64,000 nucleotides of DNA, taken from positions 19,586,370-19,650,369 of the forward strand of contig JAVUNC010000006.1 in assembly GCA_032173965.1 (NCBI GenBank), given 5' to 3'. The notes beneath the pieces are model-generated. The model worked only from the letters and a program-made list of their open reading frames with translations, made no database searches and had not been told where the DNA came from. Source of the stretch: Sitta carolinensis (lineage: Eukaryota > Chordata > Aves > Passeriformes > Sittidae). A program made the translations under genes and the position numbers. This document shows positions 47,041 to 57,845 of the stretch, piece by piece; positions within the stretch are counted from its first letter, which is position 1; the number at the start of each line of letters is the position of its first letter.

Positions 47041-48876
47041 CAATTATCCCAAAAACGCATTTGGGATACAGGAACAACCTTCAGGCAGCAGCTGGATTAG
47101 GCAAACAAAAGCCCTGGAGCTGCAGTAAAACCCTCTTTATTCCTCCAAGAGCATTTCCATCCATGCACATTTCCAGGAGCACACCCAGCCCCACTCACCC
47201 AGCCCATCCCCATCTCCAGTGCTGGCTCTTGGAGCAAATCCCATGAAAATTTTTCTCCTGGCTGTGAGAACAACCCCTCCAAAAAAAAGAAAAAAAAATC
47301 CCCTTCTGCCCAAAAGGTTCTGTTTTGCCTGCAGCCCTGCTCACAAATGGAGCTGTCCAGACCCAAAATGCAAAAGGAACCAGCAAGGAATGGTTCCAGA
47401 ATGGGAAAGGATGAATATTCATTGGAATATTTTGGTGGCATCCCATCCATCTTGGCAGCAGACGTTTTGCTCCAGCTCTGGCTGGAGCCCTGACGAGTGA
47501 CAGCAAGAAGAAGCCCAATTAGCATAAAGGGTAATAATTAAGGATGCAAACGCAGTAGATGTCACTCAGTAATTTAACCAGGATTTAACCAGGAGTGGGC
47601 AAAGCACCACCAGATCCCTGGCTCAAGGAAAAGAGGATCTGAGGAAGAAAAAAAAAAAAAAAAAAAAAAAAAAGGATTTGAGGAAAAAAGCAGGGAATGA
47701 ACAGAGTTTTTTAAACAAGATTTAAAAAAAATCCTAAAATTCAAGGAGGTTCAGGATATCATAAAAACAGGGAATGGGTTGGAGTTTTAGGGATCTTGTG
47801 GCAAAAGAGGGAAATAATCTCTTGGGAAGGCGTTTTGTGCTATACAAAAATGGGATATCCGTGGGTAAATCCACAGGGAGATCCCAGAAATCCCACACAC
47901 CACCAGCCCCAAGCACCCCTGAACTCACTGGGATTTTCCCACTGGGGAAAATTCTTGGCTGAGCAGAACAGGGAACTCAGTTCTGCTACAAAGGCTCCGA
48001 GTTTTTCAGGGTGTTGGAAAGGGAAAAGAGTTTGGGCTGGGAGGGAATTTAACGGGGTTTATTCCAACCCTATTCCAATCCTTTAAAGGGATGAGGGTTT
48101 GTTCCATCTCTCCTGTCCCTCACCGATTTGGGAACAAGCTTAAACTGTAAAAAACATTAAAAATATATTCAGGACATCAAATTAGGATCACAGAAAACCA
48201 GGTTGGAGCTTGATCCTGAGGATTTATGAACCCCCCCGGATTATTTGCTGGAGAAAAAAAAAAAATTCCTAAAGCCTAAAAGAAATCAACGGGCACAGAA
48301 TCTGCCAAACCTGGGAACCACTTTGAAAATCAACCAAAATATTCCAGTTTCTCTTCAAGGCGTGCAAAGCCTGGAACTGAAGAGCAGCACCTTTTAAACC
48401 CACCCAGCCTTGAAGTCTTGTCCTATAAAAGCACTTCCCACGCCGTAAAAGTGCTCCTGTAGGATTTTTGGGAGCTTTTTTTCCCCTATTTATCGCAATA
48501 AAAGTGGCTTTTTGAACGCCCCGAGAGCACAGAGCAGTGATTTTTTAATGTGGATTGGATTTTATGGCTCAGCTCCCAGGTTAACACTCGGTGTCAAGGA
48601 TTTCAGTGGGGCCGTGTTTCCAAGCACCATTAACTCACGGGAGTTCATCATGATCCCATAAAATGGAATTAGCAGGGCTGCTAAAACAGGGATCAGGCAA
48701 ACATCTGTGGCTGTGCCCCGAGCAAAACCCCAGAGAGCTTCAGTGGGAGCTTCGCTGTTTGGGAGTGAGTTGAGGAAGAGGAAGAAAAGTTTGGGGAACA
48801 GAGGAGGGAAATGGGATTTTGCTGTTTTCCAGAATTCCCAGCGCTGCAACAGGAGGGGTGAAAGAACATCTTGGAA
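47041..48876. other. intergenic, no gene seen
   Basis: Unique A+T-rich sequence with a 26-nt poly(A) run at 47648-47673. Confidence 0.5.
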
Positions 48877-48877
48877 A

Positions 48878-49225
48878 ATCATGGAATTCCTGGCTGGGTT
48901 GGGTTGGGAGGGACCTTAAAGCTCAGCCAGTTCCACCTTCCCCCATCCCATCCAGCCTGGCCTTGGATTCTTCCAGAGATCCAGGGGCAGCCACAGCTGC
49001 TCTGGGAATTCCATTCCAGGCTCTCCCCACCCTCACAGGGAGGAATTCTTTCCCAATATCCCACCTATCCCTGTTCTCTGTCCATTCAAATCCATTCCTC
49101 CTCCATCCTCTCTCCCCACCTTTCCTTCAGGTCACCCCAAAGCTTCTCCTCTCCAGGTGAACATTCCCAACTTTCCCAGCCTTTCCTCCCAGCAGAGCTG
49201 CTCCATCCCTCGGATCCTGGGGCTT
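48878..49225 (-). mobile_element. CR1 LINE 3' fragment
   Basis: Antisense: ttgggttgggagggacctta, gccttggattcttccagaga, cagctgctctgggaattcca, ctttcccaatatcccaccta, cttctcctctccaggtgaac. About 350 bp in order. Confidence 0.9.
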
Positions 49226-50419
49226 CCTCTGGTGCAGGAAAAGCCAAGAAAAAACCTTGAATCTCCACAGGGAAGATTCACGGGAAGCTGCAGCCCCTGG
49301 AAAATCCAGGGATTTTCCAAAGAGCGCAGATCCAGCAGCAGGCAGGGCTCAGCACTTCCCTGAAGAGTTTTTTATTTCACTGGGAAAAATCCTCCGCAAC
49401 CTTTTTTTGGGATCACAGCCCTTCTGGAACCGCTTCCAGCTGGGATAAACCCCCTCCAGTCCGCGTCATTCCTTGAACGCCCTTCCAAGAGGGGCGAGAG
49501 CCGGAATGAAATTCCCTGGGATCTTCCCAAGGAGCGGGAATCGCAGCCCGCTGGAAATCCCCGGGATGAGTGAACACAGAGCTCCATCTACCGAGCCCGA
49601 ATCCCGATCCGCCGCTTCCACAGGGATGCAGCACCCAGAGGGGTTTTTATCCCTCTCAATCCCCTGGGATGCGGGAGAAAATCGGGAAAAGCGGGAGGTG
49701 AAGACGCTTTAATAGGGAGAAAAACCCAACAAGGATTTCATTCCCCCCCTTCCCACAAATCGGAATCCCCACGCCAGCTCTGAGGAGAAAATTGACTTTA
49801 TCCCAGCCCAAGCCACACTTCCTCCACCCTTTACTCCACGTTTTTTATGCCAAGCTCAGTCCCACCCTTTCCAAAAGATCCTGATTTTATTCCCACCACC
49901 CTTCCCAGCCTCGGATGCAGCACACACATCATCCCCTGGCTCTGCGGATCATCCCGAGAAAATGCTTTAAATTCTGGGAACAGAGCAAGCGTTTTGTGAG
50001 TAAACCCACGTCTGGGGGGAGAAGTGGCATTGAAATATTGGATTTTTAAAGTGAGAAATGAAGAAAGAAACTCTTCTTTTCTGCTGTGGTGGGTGAATTA
50101 AATCCCTCCAAACGCTGCCCTGAACAATCACAACGTTCCCCCACCTGTCTGCTGAGCTGGAACTTTTCAAGGCAGAGCTATTTCCCAGGAAATTGTTGGA
50201 TATTCCTGCTCCAGCAGCAGCAAGAGGGAGTTTGGATGAAATGGCTGCAGTCCAAGGAAACTGTGAAATGCAGAGAGAAAAGCAGCTGGTTGTACGAGAA
50301 GGGAAATCAGGATTTAAACCCTCTCGTGGCAGGGGTGTGGGCTGGGCTCATCCAGATGTCCCTGGAGCAGCTGGAGAGGGATGGATAATCCTCACGAGCA
50401 GGAATAACTGGGATTTCAC
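49226..50419. other. intergenic, no gene seen
   Basis: Unique; nothing recognisable. Confidence 0.5.
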
Positions 50420-50522
50420 ACCAGGAATGGGGCCTGGAGCCACCTGGGACAGTGGGAGGTGTCCCTGCCCAGGAGGAACGGGTGGGATTCAAGGTCCCTT
50501 CCAAGCCAAACCATGATTTTGA
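50420..50522 (+). mobile_element. CR1 LINE terminal fragment
   Basis: Sense: ggggcctggagccacctggg, acagtgggaggtgtccctgc, aggtcccttccaagccaaac. Confidence 0.8.
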
Positions 50523-50964
50523 GGGAATGAAGCATCCCAGGCTCCTTGGAGAGCAGTGATGCAAAATCCCTGAAGGAGATTCTGGCCCTTTATCCCCAAA
50601 AATTCCCGAGGACAAGCCCTTAATGCCAGTGGTGAGGTGGGAGAGCAGCAGGTCCCTGCTGGAGGTGTCCCTTCCCAAAGAACCCCCGAGAAGGAGCATT
50701 CCCCATTTCTGCTGCCATGTCCATGGCTGAGCTCACAGCCCTCTCACTGCACAACTTGAAAAATCTGGGATTTCCTCCCTTCCTGGTGGCCTGGGAGGTT
50801 CTGGAAGGTTTTGCTGCCCAGGAAGGGCTTTGCTCACCCTTCATCATCTCCCTGTGATTGCAGCTTTCACTGGCTGTGCCACCATCCATCCCAACAGGGA
50901 GAACTTCTCCAGAGCCTCTGGAATCCTTTGGGATCAGAGGGAGCAGATGGAGGGAATGGAAAAG

Positions 50965-51282
50965 TGTGAGAGACTGAGACAAGAGACCCCAGGCTGCTCT
51001 TCCAAAATGTGTTTATTGCAGAAAAAAAGGGTTTTTTATGCAATCCTGGGCTGTGGGTTAAAGCCAGGCCTGTGAGCTGCCAGCTCCAGCCCAAGCCATG
51101 CCTGGAGCCCCCTCTGCTCTGCTTACAGTGCACTGGAGAGTTCAGCAGATAGTAGAGATTTCTCTTTGCTGAATATCTTAATACACAACAACCAATCCCA
51201 TCACACACAATCCCTTTACCATCACCTATTCCCATCAGAACTGCTGATATTACCAGAGGATGGCAGGAACTGACCCCTCACA
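50965..51282 (-). mobile_element. solo LTR, family D, 318 bp
   Basis: On the minus strand it starts TGTGAGGGG (51282) and ends CTCTCACA (50965), a perfect 6-bp terminal inverted repeat TGTGAG/CTCACA. A TATA-like gcataaaaaac lies near 51035 and AATAAA at 51012-51017, followed by a U5-like tail. No matching target duplication is visible, so one end could be rearranged. No coding remnant. Confidence 0.75.
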
Positions 51283-51659
51283 GCAGTTAGGATGTTATAT
51301 TTTAAGTTTAAAAACTGTTTTTTTCTGATTTTCTGCAATGGAACATTCTTCTGACTTGGTAAAAACATGCTTTCTATTTGCCTGTGCTTTTTGAGATTTC
51401 TCTTTACTTGGTAAAAACATCCTTTTGTTTGTAGCCAAATTTTCCTTTGCTCTTAGCCATAAAATCTCTTCCCAACTCATCCCAACCTTTCCCCTGAAAA
51501 TTGAGGAATTTTCCCTCAGAACCACAACTCCTGCAGGAATGAGCTGAGGCAGCAGCTGGGTGGTGCAGTCTGGTTTTTCCAGGCCTGCAGCTCCTGAGTT
51601 TCTAAGTTCTGTTCTTTCCTGATGTTCTGGGTTTCTGAAGCTTGTCCTCACAGCTCGAA

Positions 51660-51864
51660 CACAAACATCGGGATTGTGTCAGTGACAAACTCAGGTTGTT
51701 CATCCTTCCTGTGGACTTTCTTTTGCTGTCCCTCTGGTTTGATCAGTGTGAAGGGTTTGTCTTTCTTTCACCAGTCACAGTGGTCTGTGGGAAAATGTAT
51801 AAAAGGGAGAGATTTGTTTCTGATAAAGGGAGTCAGATCATTTCTTGGGGAAATTTGTGTTGTG
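51660..51864 (+). mobile_element. LTR fragment related to family B
   Basis: Plus-strand ggtttgtctttctttcacca, gtcacagtggtctgtggg and gtataaaagg match the CCAAT-TATA region of the LTR at 22107-22449 in inverted orientation. It abuts the family A LTR copy 3. Confidence 0.6.
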
Positions 51865-52476
51865 TGTTCTCAGGTTTGCTTGGGTCAGGATGACCCCAAG
51901 AGGTGTAAAAGTCTCTGATTCCCATCCTAGCTAAGAATGAGTCAGGAATCTTCAGCTGATGCTCTCCAGGTTGATGCTTTATTGTCTCTTATCTCAGATA
52001 TTTTCTGTCTGGGTGCCCAGCTCAGCCCCAGGCACACTCTCTGCCCCAGGGCAGGCACTGGGTTTATACTACAAATTCCCTGTTAGTTATTGACAGGGAT
52101 GATCCAATGCCCATCACCTGTGTCAGACAGTTCCATTCTACTCCAATCCAATCCCCAATGCCACCATCCCCAAGGAGATGGGGTTGGGAAGAAGAAGGAA
52201 GGAGGACAGGACAATGCCCAAGTCCCTCCATCTCACCCCCTGAGCCCCCATGGTAAAAATCCCCAAAATTTCCCTTTTCACTCTACAGCTCCTACTATCA
52301 TGCTGGCTAAACTTTAGTGACCTTTCATTGCTCATTCAAAGGTTTAATTTGTTCCATGATCAAACTCAAAGCCCCAGGAGTCCTTGGGGTCTGTGACCCC
52401 CCTGGCAGGGCTCTGGAGCCCCTGGCTGGAGCTGGGATCAGCCAGGACTGTCCCAGAGATATCCTGGGTTCTGGCA
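51865..52476 (-). mobile_element. solo LTR, family A copy 3
   Basis: Near-identical to 11268-11881 in inverted orientation and in the same orientation as copy 2. It begins TGCCAGAACCC (52476) and ends cctgagaaca (51865), with the same TATA-type box (near 52068) and aataaagc poly(A) signal. Nested beside a family B LTR fragment. Confidence 0.8.
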
Positions 52477-53023
52477 GTGTGTGATTCAGAAGGGGCACAG
52501 GGTGGGGCAGCACGGCTTTCACAGCTCCTGGCCCAGCCTGAAAAGCCACTCTTGCCCCCCAAACCTTCCTTTTCCAGCTGGCCCGTGGTGAGGGCTCAGC
52601 TGCAGCTCCAGGATTGTCCCTGCTGCTCCTCAGCCCGGGCTCCCATCCCTCACCCCGCAGTCCAAGGGGGCTCAGTCCCTCCAGGTGACCCCTGGAACTC
52701 CTCATTTCCCACCCTCTGCTCCCCCAGCCCCTCAGCCCAGGCTGTCCTTCTGGCCTGGGATCAATCAGGCAGGACCCAGCCCAGTGGCTCGGAGAGCGCC
52801 TTAGAGCAGCTTTAATTTTGATTAATATCTCCTCCTGCCTCTAAAGCCATCTAGGCACGACTCCCTGCCCAGCCAGGCTTGTTAAAATCATAAATCAATC
52901 CATTCCCTTCCCTCCAGACGCTCCAAGACCTTTCCAGTTGCAGCCATCCAGCTCCTGCTGCCACAGAGTTTTATTTACTGGGTTTGCTCTGCCTCTGCAG
53001 AGAGGAAAATCCACTCATCAAAG

Positions 53024-53067
<44 letters not shown>

Positions 53068-55450
53068 CCTGGAATTTGGATTTATTCGAAAGGAATGGAA
53101 GTTACCTGGTGAGGGCAGGACACTTTGGTCAGATCTATTCAGGCTGGGAGCAAAGAAAGTTATCCCAGGATTCATATCCTGAGATTTTGGGATGTGCCTA
53201 GGAGGAAAAACACACACCTGGACATGTGCTCATCTATTTATCTGGAAAAAGTCCCCTCAGCTTTAATCACCAGCCACTTCAGGTCCTCAAAATCCCTTTT
53301 CAGAGCCCCAAACCAGCCCCTTTTCATCCCTTCCTGATGCTCAGAGCCCTTCCCATCCCAATCCCATCCCAATCTCAGCCTGGGGGAGGAAAACACTGAG
53401 AAAATTATGGGGGTTTTTTAATTTTTTTTTGTCTATTATTCCCTTTTCTGACACTCAAGGAACAGATTTGGGGTTGGATCTCACAGTACAATCCAGGCTG
53501 GGGGTTGGGAAAGGGGGAACCCCAGTTTGGCCACAGGGCTCTGGGATCTGCAGAACCCGCCAAAAGGAGAAGGGGATTCTGGAAACTGGGTAATTTTAGA
53601 AACTCCAAAAGGATTTCTGCCTTTTAGGGCAGAAATGTCCCCGTGGGAGAGTCCCATCATCCCTCTGAATTCTCTTTTTGAAACCTGGCACTGGCAGGGA
53701 GAAGCCAAAACTGCTGCTCTCTCATCAAAGATTCAAGGGTTGGCTGTCAGCTCTTCACCCCTTACCCCAAAAACTGAATTTTCAGCCAAACTTCGATCAG
53801 TTCTCAACCAGAAAAAGGAAATAATTTTGTGTGTCTTTTGTGTGGAACCCCAGAGAGTTTTGGAGCTCCTGGGAGCACCCTGGTGCTCCAGAAACTCGGG
53901 ATGTCATTCCAGAGGGATTTCTGCTCCCCCAAGCCACAGAACATTTCTTTTTTGGGGTTTGGGTGCTGTTTACCACCCTCAAAGAGGTGAGGAACGATGC
54001 CTGCACACACTCACAAAAATATTCTTAGTGTTCTCACAGCTCAAAAAAAAAAAAAAAAAAAAAAGAGTTAAACCAAAATAAAATAGTCCTGAGCAGAGCT
54101 AAGCCCCAGGCAGGGCTGGCTCCAGGGTTTTTCCTGCTTTTCCCATTTTTTCATGTGAGTTAATGCAGAAGCAAAAAGCAATTAAGCCATCAGAAGGCTC
54201 TGCAGGATGCCAGGTGCTCAGTTAGGGGTGGATTTCTGCAGCACAGGTGAGATCCCAGCTAAAATCCTCCCATTTTCCAAAAATCCCAGTTCTGCAGAGC
54301 CACCACAGGCACACGAGGAGGAGGCTGGAGAGGAGCAAGGAGATGGTGCTGGAAAAGCAAAACCCCCTCTGCAAAGCAGGAAGCTTTAAGCAGAGACAGC
54401 ATTCCAGCTTTTTATGGAGTGAAATCCAAGAAATCCCAGGTTTGGCGTGGATTTCCCCTCTCAGAGCTCAAACCCCCCCGTGCTCGGGGCAGCATCCCAC
54501 CAGCGGCTCTGAGCTGGGTTTATCCACAAGCAGGAGCTGCCAGGAGAGCAGCAAGGGCCCCTCATTCCCAGGAATTCCACCTTGAAGCCTCCATCAGCAC
54601 CTGAGAAGCCTCTTCCAGTCTCCTGCTGGGAGAAAATGAGCCAAAGGCCGAGGGAGCAGCTGGGCAGGAATGGGGATGGAGCTGGAGCTGCTCGGAGGGA
54701 GAGGAGCAGCAGCTTCAGCCTCTGCAGGGATGAGAGATCCCAGCTCCCAAAATCCTGCCAGGAGGAGAGGGAACAGACTAAACAGGGCAGATGAAGGGTG
54801 GATATGGGGAAAATTCCTCCATGGGAAGGGATGTGCAGCCCTGGCAGAGCTGCCAGCTCGGATGGGGGTGCCCATCTGAGATGGAGTCCAACCATTCCTG
54901 TGGGGATCGTTAAAGGAAAAAGGGTTTTGGGAAAGCAGAACAGGAATTAGAGCTGCAGCTGCAGGCTTTGGACGTGGCTTGGCAAACAGAGGACAAGTAT
55001 TGAAGCGTTAGTAATTTAGTATTAAAAGTATTAAATATTGAGTATTAAAGTTCAGCCAGCAAAAATCTTAAGGCTGAAATAAAAAAAAAAAAATATCAAG
55101 ATATATAAAGTTTTAATGTTAATAATGGAGCAGTGTGCATTGTGCTCTAAGGGTAACAAGCTTTGTTTTAAGCAGGTGTACATGTAGTTAGAATAGTTAA
55201 AGCTGCTGCCAGTGAGCTTTTGCTTTCTGTTATAAATTTAAAAACTTTTAAAATGCATTGTAACCCAGAGCTCAGCGTCTGCTGCCTGGGACACGAGCTG
55301 CTGTCACCTCCCTGCAGCCTCAGCCATGGAATGAGGCTTTGGAAAAATGAAATACAGCTGGAGATGTGTCCAGCAGCATTCCCGTGCTGTTTGTGGTCTG
55401 TACACACTGACACACATCCCCAGCACTGCCCCGTGTCCCCAACACCCACA
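52477..55450. other. intergenic, no gene seen
   Basis: 3 kb without a supported gene. Poly(A) runs at 53026-53066 (41 nt) and 54043-54064. The stretch at 54980-55260 is A+T-rich and may be an old LTR remnant. Confidence 0.45.
53026..53066 (+). repeat. poly(A) tract, 41 nt
   Basis: Uninterrupted A run with no retroposed gene body upstream. Confidence 0.9.
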
Positions 55451-55714
55451 GGGAATTTCAATCCCTCCAGGAATGGGGATCCACTGCTGCCTGCTCACCC
55501 CAGAATGGGTTAAAGGGAATTTCAGTCCCTCCAGGAACGGGGATCCACTGCTGCCTGCTCACCCCAGAATGGGTTAAAGGGAATTTCAGTCCCTCCAGGA
55601 ATGGGATCCACCACTGCCTGCTCATCCCAGAATGGGTTAAAGGGAATTTCAATCCCTCCAGGAAGGGGATCCACCGCTGCCTGCTCACCCCAGAATGGGT
55701 TAAAGGGAAATCTC
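55451..55714. repeat. 63/64-bp minisatellite, four copies
   Basis: gggaatttca starts at 55451, 55515, 55579 and 55642, then a partial unit at 55705. Each unit carries ccctccagga, ggatccactgctgcctgct and cagaatgggttaaa. It runs straight into a CR1 fragment. Confidence 0.95.
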
Positions 55715-55890
55715 CAATCCATCTCTCCCATGGCAGGGACCACCTCCCACCACCCCAGGCTGCTCCAAGCCCTGTGTCCCCCTGGAACATTCCAGGGATC
55801 CAGGGGCAGCCACACCTGCTCTGGGAATTCCAGCCTAGCTCCTCCCCACCCTCCCAGCCAGGAATTCTTAATTCTCAATATCCCATCAAA
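55715..55890 (-). mobile_element. CR1 LINE 3' fragment
   Basis: Antisense: cccatggcagggaccacctc, ccaggctgctccaagccctg, cacctgctctgggaattcca, aggaattcttaattctcaat. Confidence 0.85.
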
Positions 55891-56354
55891 ACCATCTCTC
55901 TCTGAGATTAAAGGTATAAATACACAGAGGTTCTTTGAGCTGGAATGATAATTCCAACATTGCTGATGCCTGGAAAACCACGGAAATCCCACAAACAGGG
56001 AAGACGCCAACTTGATTTTTAAGTTTGTTTAAAGCAGTTTTACCACTAGACAAGTAAACATTTATAACTGAATAAATACTTATCAGTTTAGTCAAGGAGC
56101 ATTCAGTGGCTGTTGGCATAAATATTCAGTTATGGAAATGATTGGATGGAAATAGATTTTTCCATGCCATAAATAAACATTGTCTGCAAGGAACACACTC
56201 CCAACAAGAGGCGTGAATTAGAGCCACTGGTGCCTCATGCCAGCCCTTGGGAATGTTTTATTTAGAAGCACTTCTGCTCACCACACAGCCTGATCCCATC
56301 TGCCTGGATTTCCCGGGGTGTTTATCCCACCACACTGGTAAAAACTTGGAGCAG
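55891..56354. other. intergenic, no gene seen
   Basis: A+T-rich unique sequence; nothing recognisable. Confidence 0.5.
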
Positions 56355-56570
56355 AATCATGGAATTGTCGAGTTGGGAAAAATCTTTGGGCTCATCGAGT
56401 CCGAGCTGTGCCTGATCCCCACCTTGTCCCCAGCCCAGAGCACTCGGAGCCATGTCCAGGAATTCCTTGGGTACCTCCAGGGATGGGGATTCCAAACCTC
56501 CCTGGGCAGCCAATTCCAAGGCCTGAGCACCTTTTCCACAGGGAAATTTTTCCTGAACAATCCTCCAGCT
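56355..56570 (-). mobile_element. CR1 LINE 3' fragment, divergent subfamily
   Basis: Antisense: agaatcatggaattgtcgag, ctcatcgagtccgagctgtg, ccagggatggggattccaaa, cctccctgggcagccaattc. Confidence 0.85.
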
Positions 56571-56949
56571 CAGCGGGCACCACACGCTGTGCTCGGGGGC
56601 TGCTCCCAGCACAGGGATGGGGAAAGTTTAGCAGAGGACTGTGCTAAAGGAATAAATCAAATTATAAAGCAGGAGTTTGGGGTATGTGAGCATCACTGCA
56701 GTTCCAGCCTGGAAATCAGCAGGGAGAAATCCATGGGATTCACCCAAATCCATGGGATTTCCCCAAATCTCTGGTGCTGGATGCAGGGGCACCCTCGAGC
56801 TCAGCAGAGCTTTTGGCCCCACAGAGTGACACCCAAATGTCCCCGACTGAGTTTGACTCTCCTAAAATGAATTCATGGATAAAAGCCTCAGGTCAGGAAT
56901 ATTCATGGTGCCAGCAAGGATGAGGAGAGCTTGGCACGGACTGGTGGAG

Positions 56950-57030
56950 AAGCAGGAGAAAAAAATCAGGGGAAAGGGAGAAGGGAAAGGGAAAAAGGGA
57001 AAGGAGAAGGGAAAGGGAAAAAGGGAAAGA
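56950..57030. repeat. purine-only (GGGAAA)n tract
   Basis: Pure G/A run of gggaaa / gggaaaaa units, the strand-opposite composition of the pyrimidine tract at 23950-24598. Confidence 0.9.
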
Positions 57031-57296
57031 CTGGAATTTTGCTCCCATTGTCACACAGGCTGAAGGAGATCTCGGCTCTGCCCCAATCCCACTGTCCAGC
57101 AGCAAGGATACAAAATATTGGGATTTTTCAAACGAAAGCAAGGACAGGGAACCTGCAGGACAAATCCCTGCCCGCTCCAGCTGATGGAGGGAAGCTGGGA
57201 TCCATGGACACAGCAAGGAGAAGGACTTGCAGGCTGACGGTGCCATCTAGCTGCTGCTCCTGGAGCGGGAATGCTGAGCTGGTTTTGGGAATGCTG

Positions 57297-57475
57297 AGCT
57301 GCCCCCTGGCAGTTCCCATCCATTCCCTGGGTGCTGTCCCCCCATCCCTTGTCCCCACTCCCTCCCCAGCTCTCCTGCAGCCCCTCCAGGCTCTGAGCTC
57401 TCCCTGGAGCCTCCTCCTCTCCAGGGAACATTCCCAGCTCTCCCAGCCTGCCTCCCGCCCTGCAAGAATCCCTGA
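57297..57475 (-). mobile_element. CR1 LINE fragment, duplicate unit 1
   Basis: Antisense interior CR1 block: ctggcagttcccatccattc, cccatcccttgtccccactc, ctccctggagcctcctcctc. Nearly identical to 57655-57845. Confidence 0.85.
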
Positions 57476-57654
57476 GCCCATTTCGCTAAAAGCTTTCACT
57501 TTCAGGGATTTATTTCATTTTTTCATGAACACTCCTTGCTCCAACCCTGGATTTCCCACACCAACATTTCCTGGCTCTGCTTCTCCTCAGTCCCAGATTT
57601 TCCCTATTTTGGTGGTTTTTTGGGATGCTCTCCTGGCTTTGTCCCTGTCCTTCT

Positions 57655-57845
57655 CCAGCCAGGAATTCCCAATTCCCAATCTCCCTCTGGCAGTTCCCGT
57701 CCATTCCCTGGGTGCTGTCCCCCCATCCCTTGTCCCCAGTCCCTCCCCAGCTCTCCTGCAGCCCCTCCAGGCTCTGAGCTCTCCCTGGATCCTCCTCTCC
57801 AGGGAACATTCCCAGCTCTCCCAGCCTGCCTCCAGCCCTCACTCG
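57655..57845 (-). mobile_element. CR1 LINE fragment, duplicate unit 2
   Basis: Antisense block beginning gccaggaattcccaattccc, then the same segment as 57297-57475, about 380 bp away in the same orientation. Confidence 0.85.

Noticed and set aside
54980..55260. LTR remnant
   Set aside because: A+T-rich with short direct repeats only; no TG...CA termini or target duplication found.
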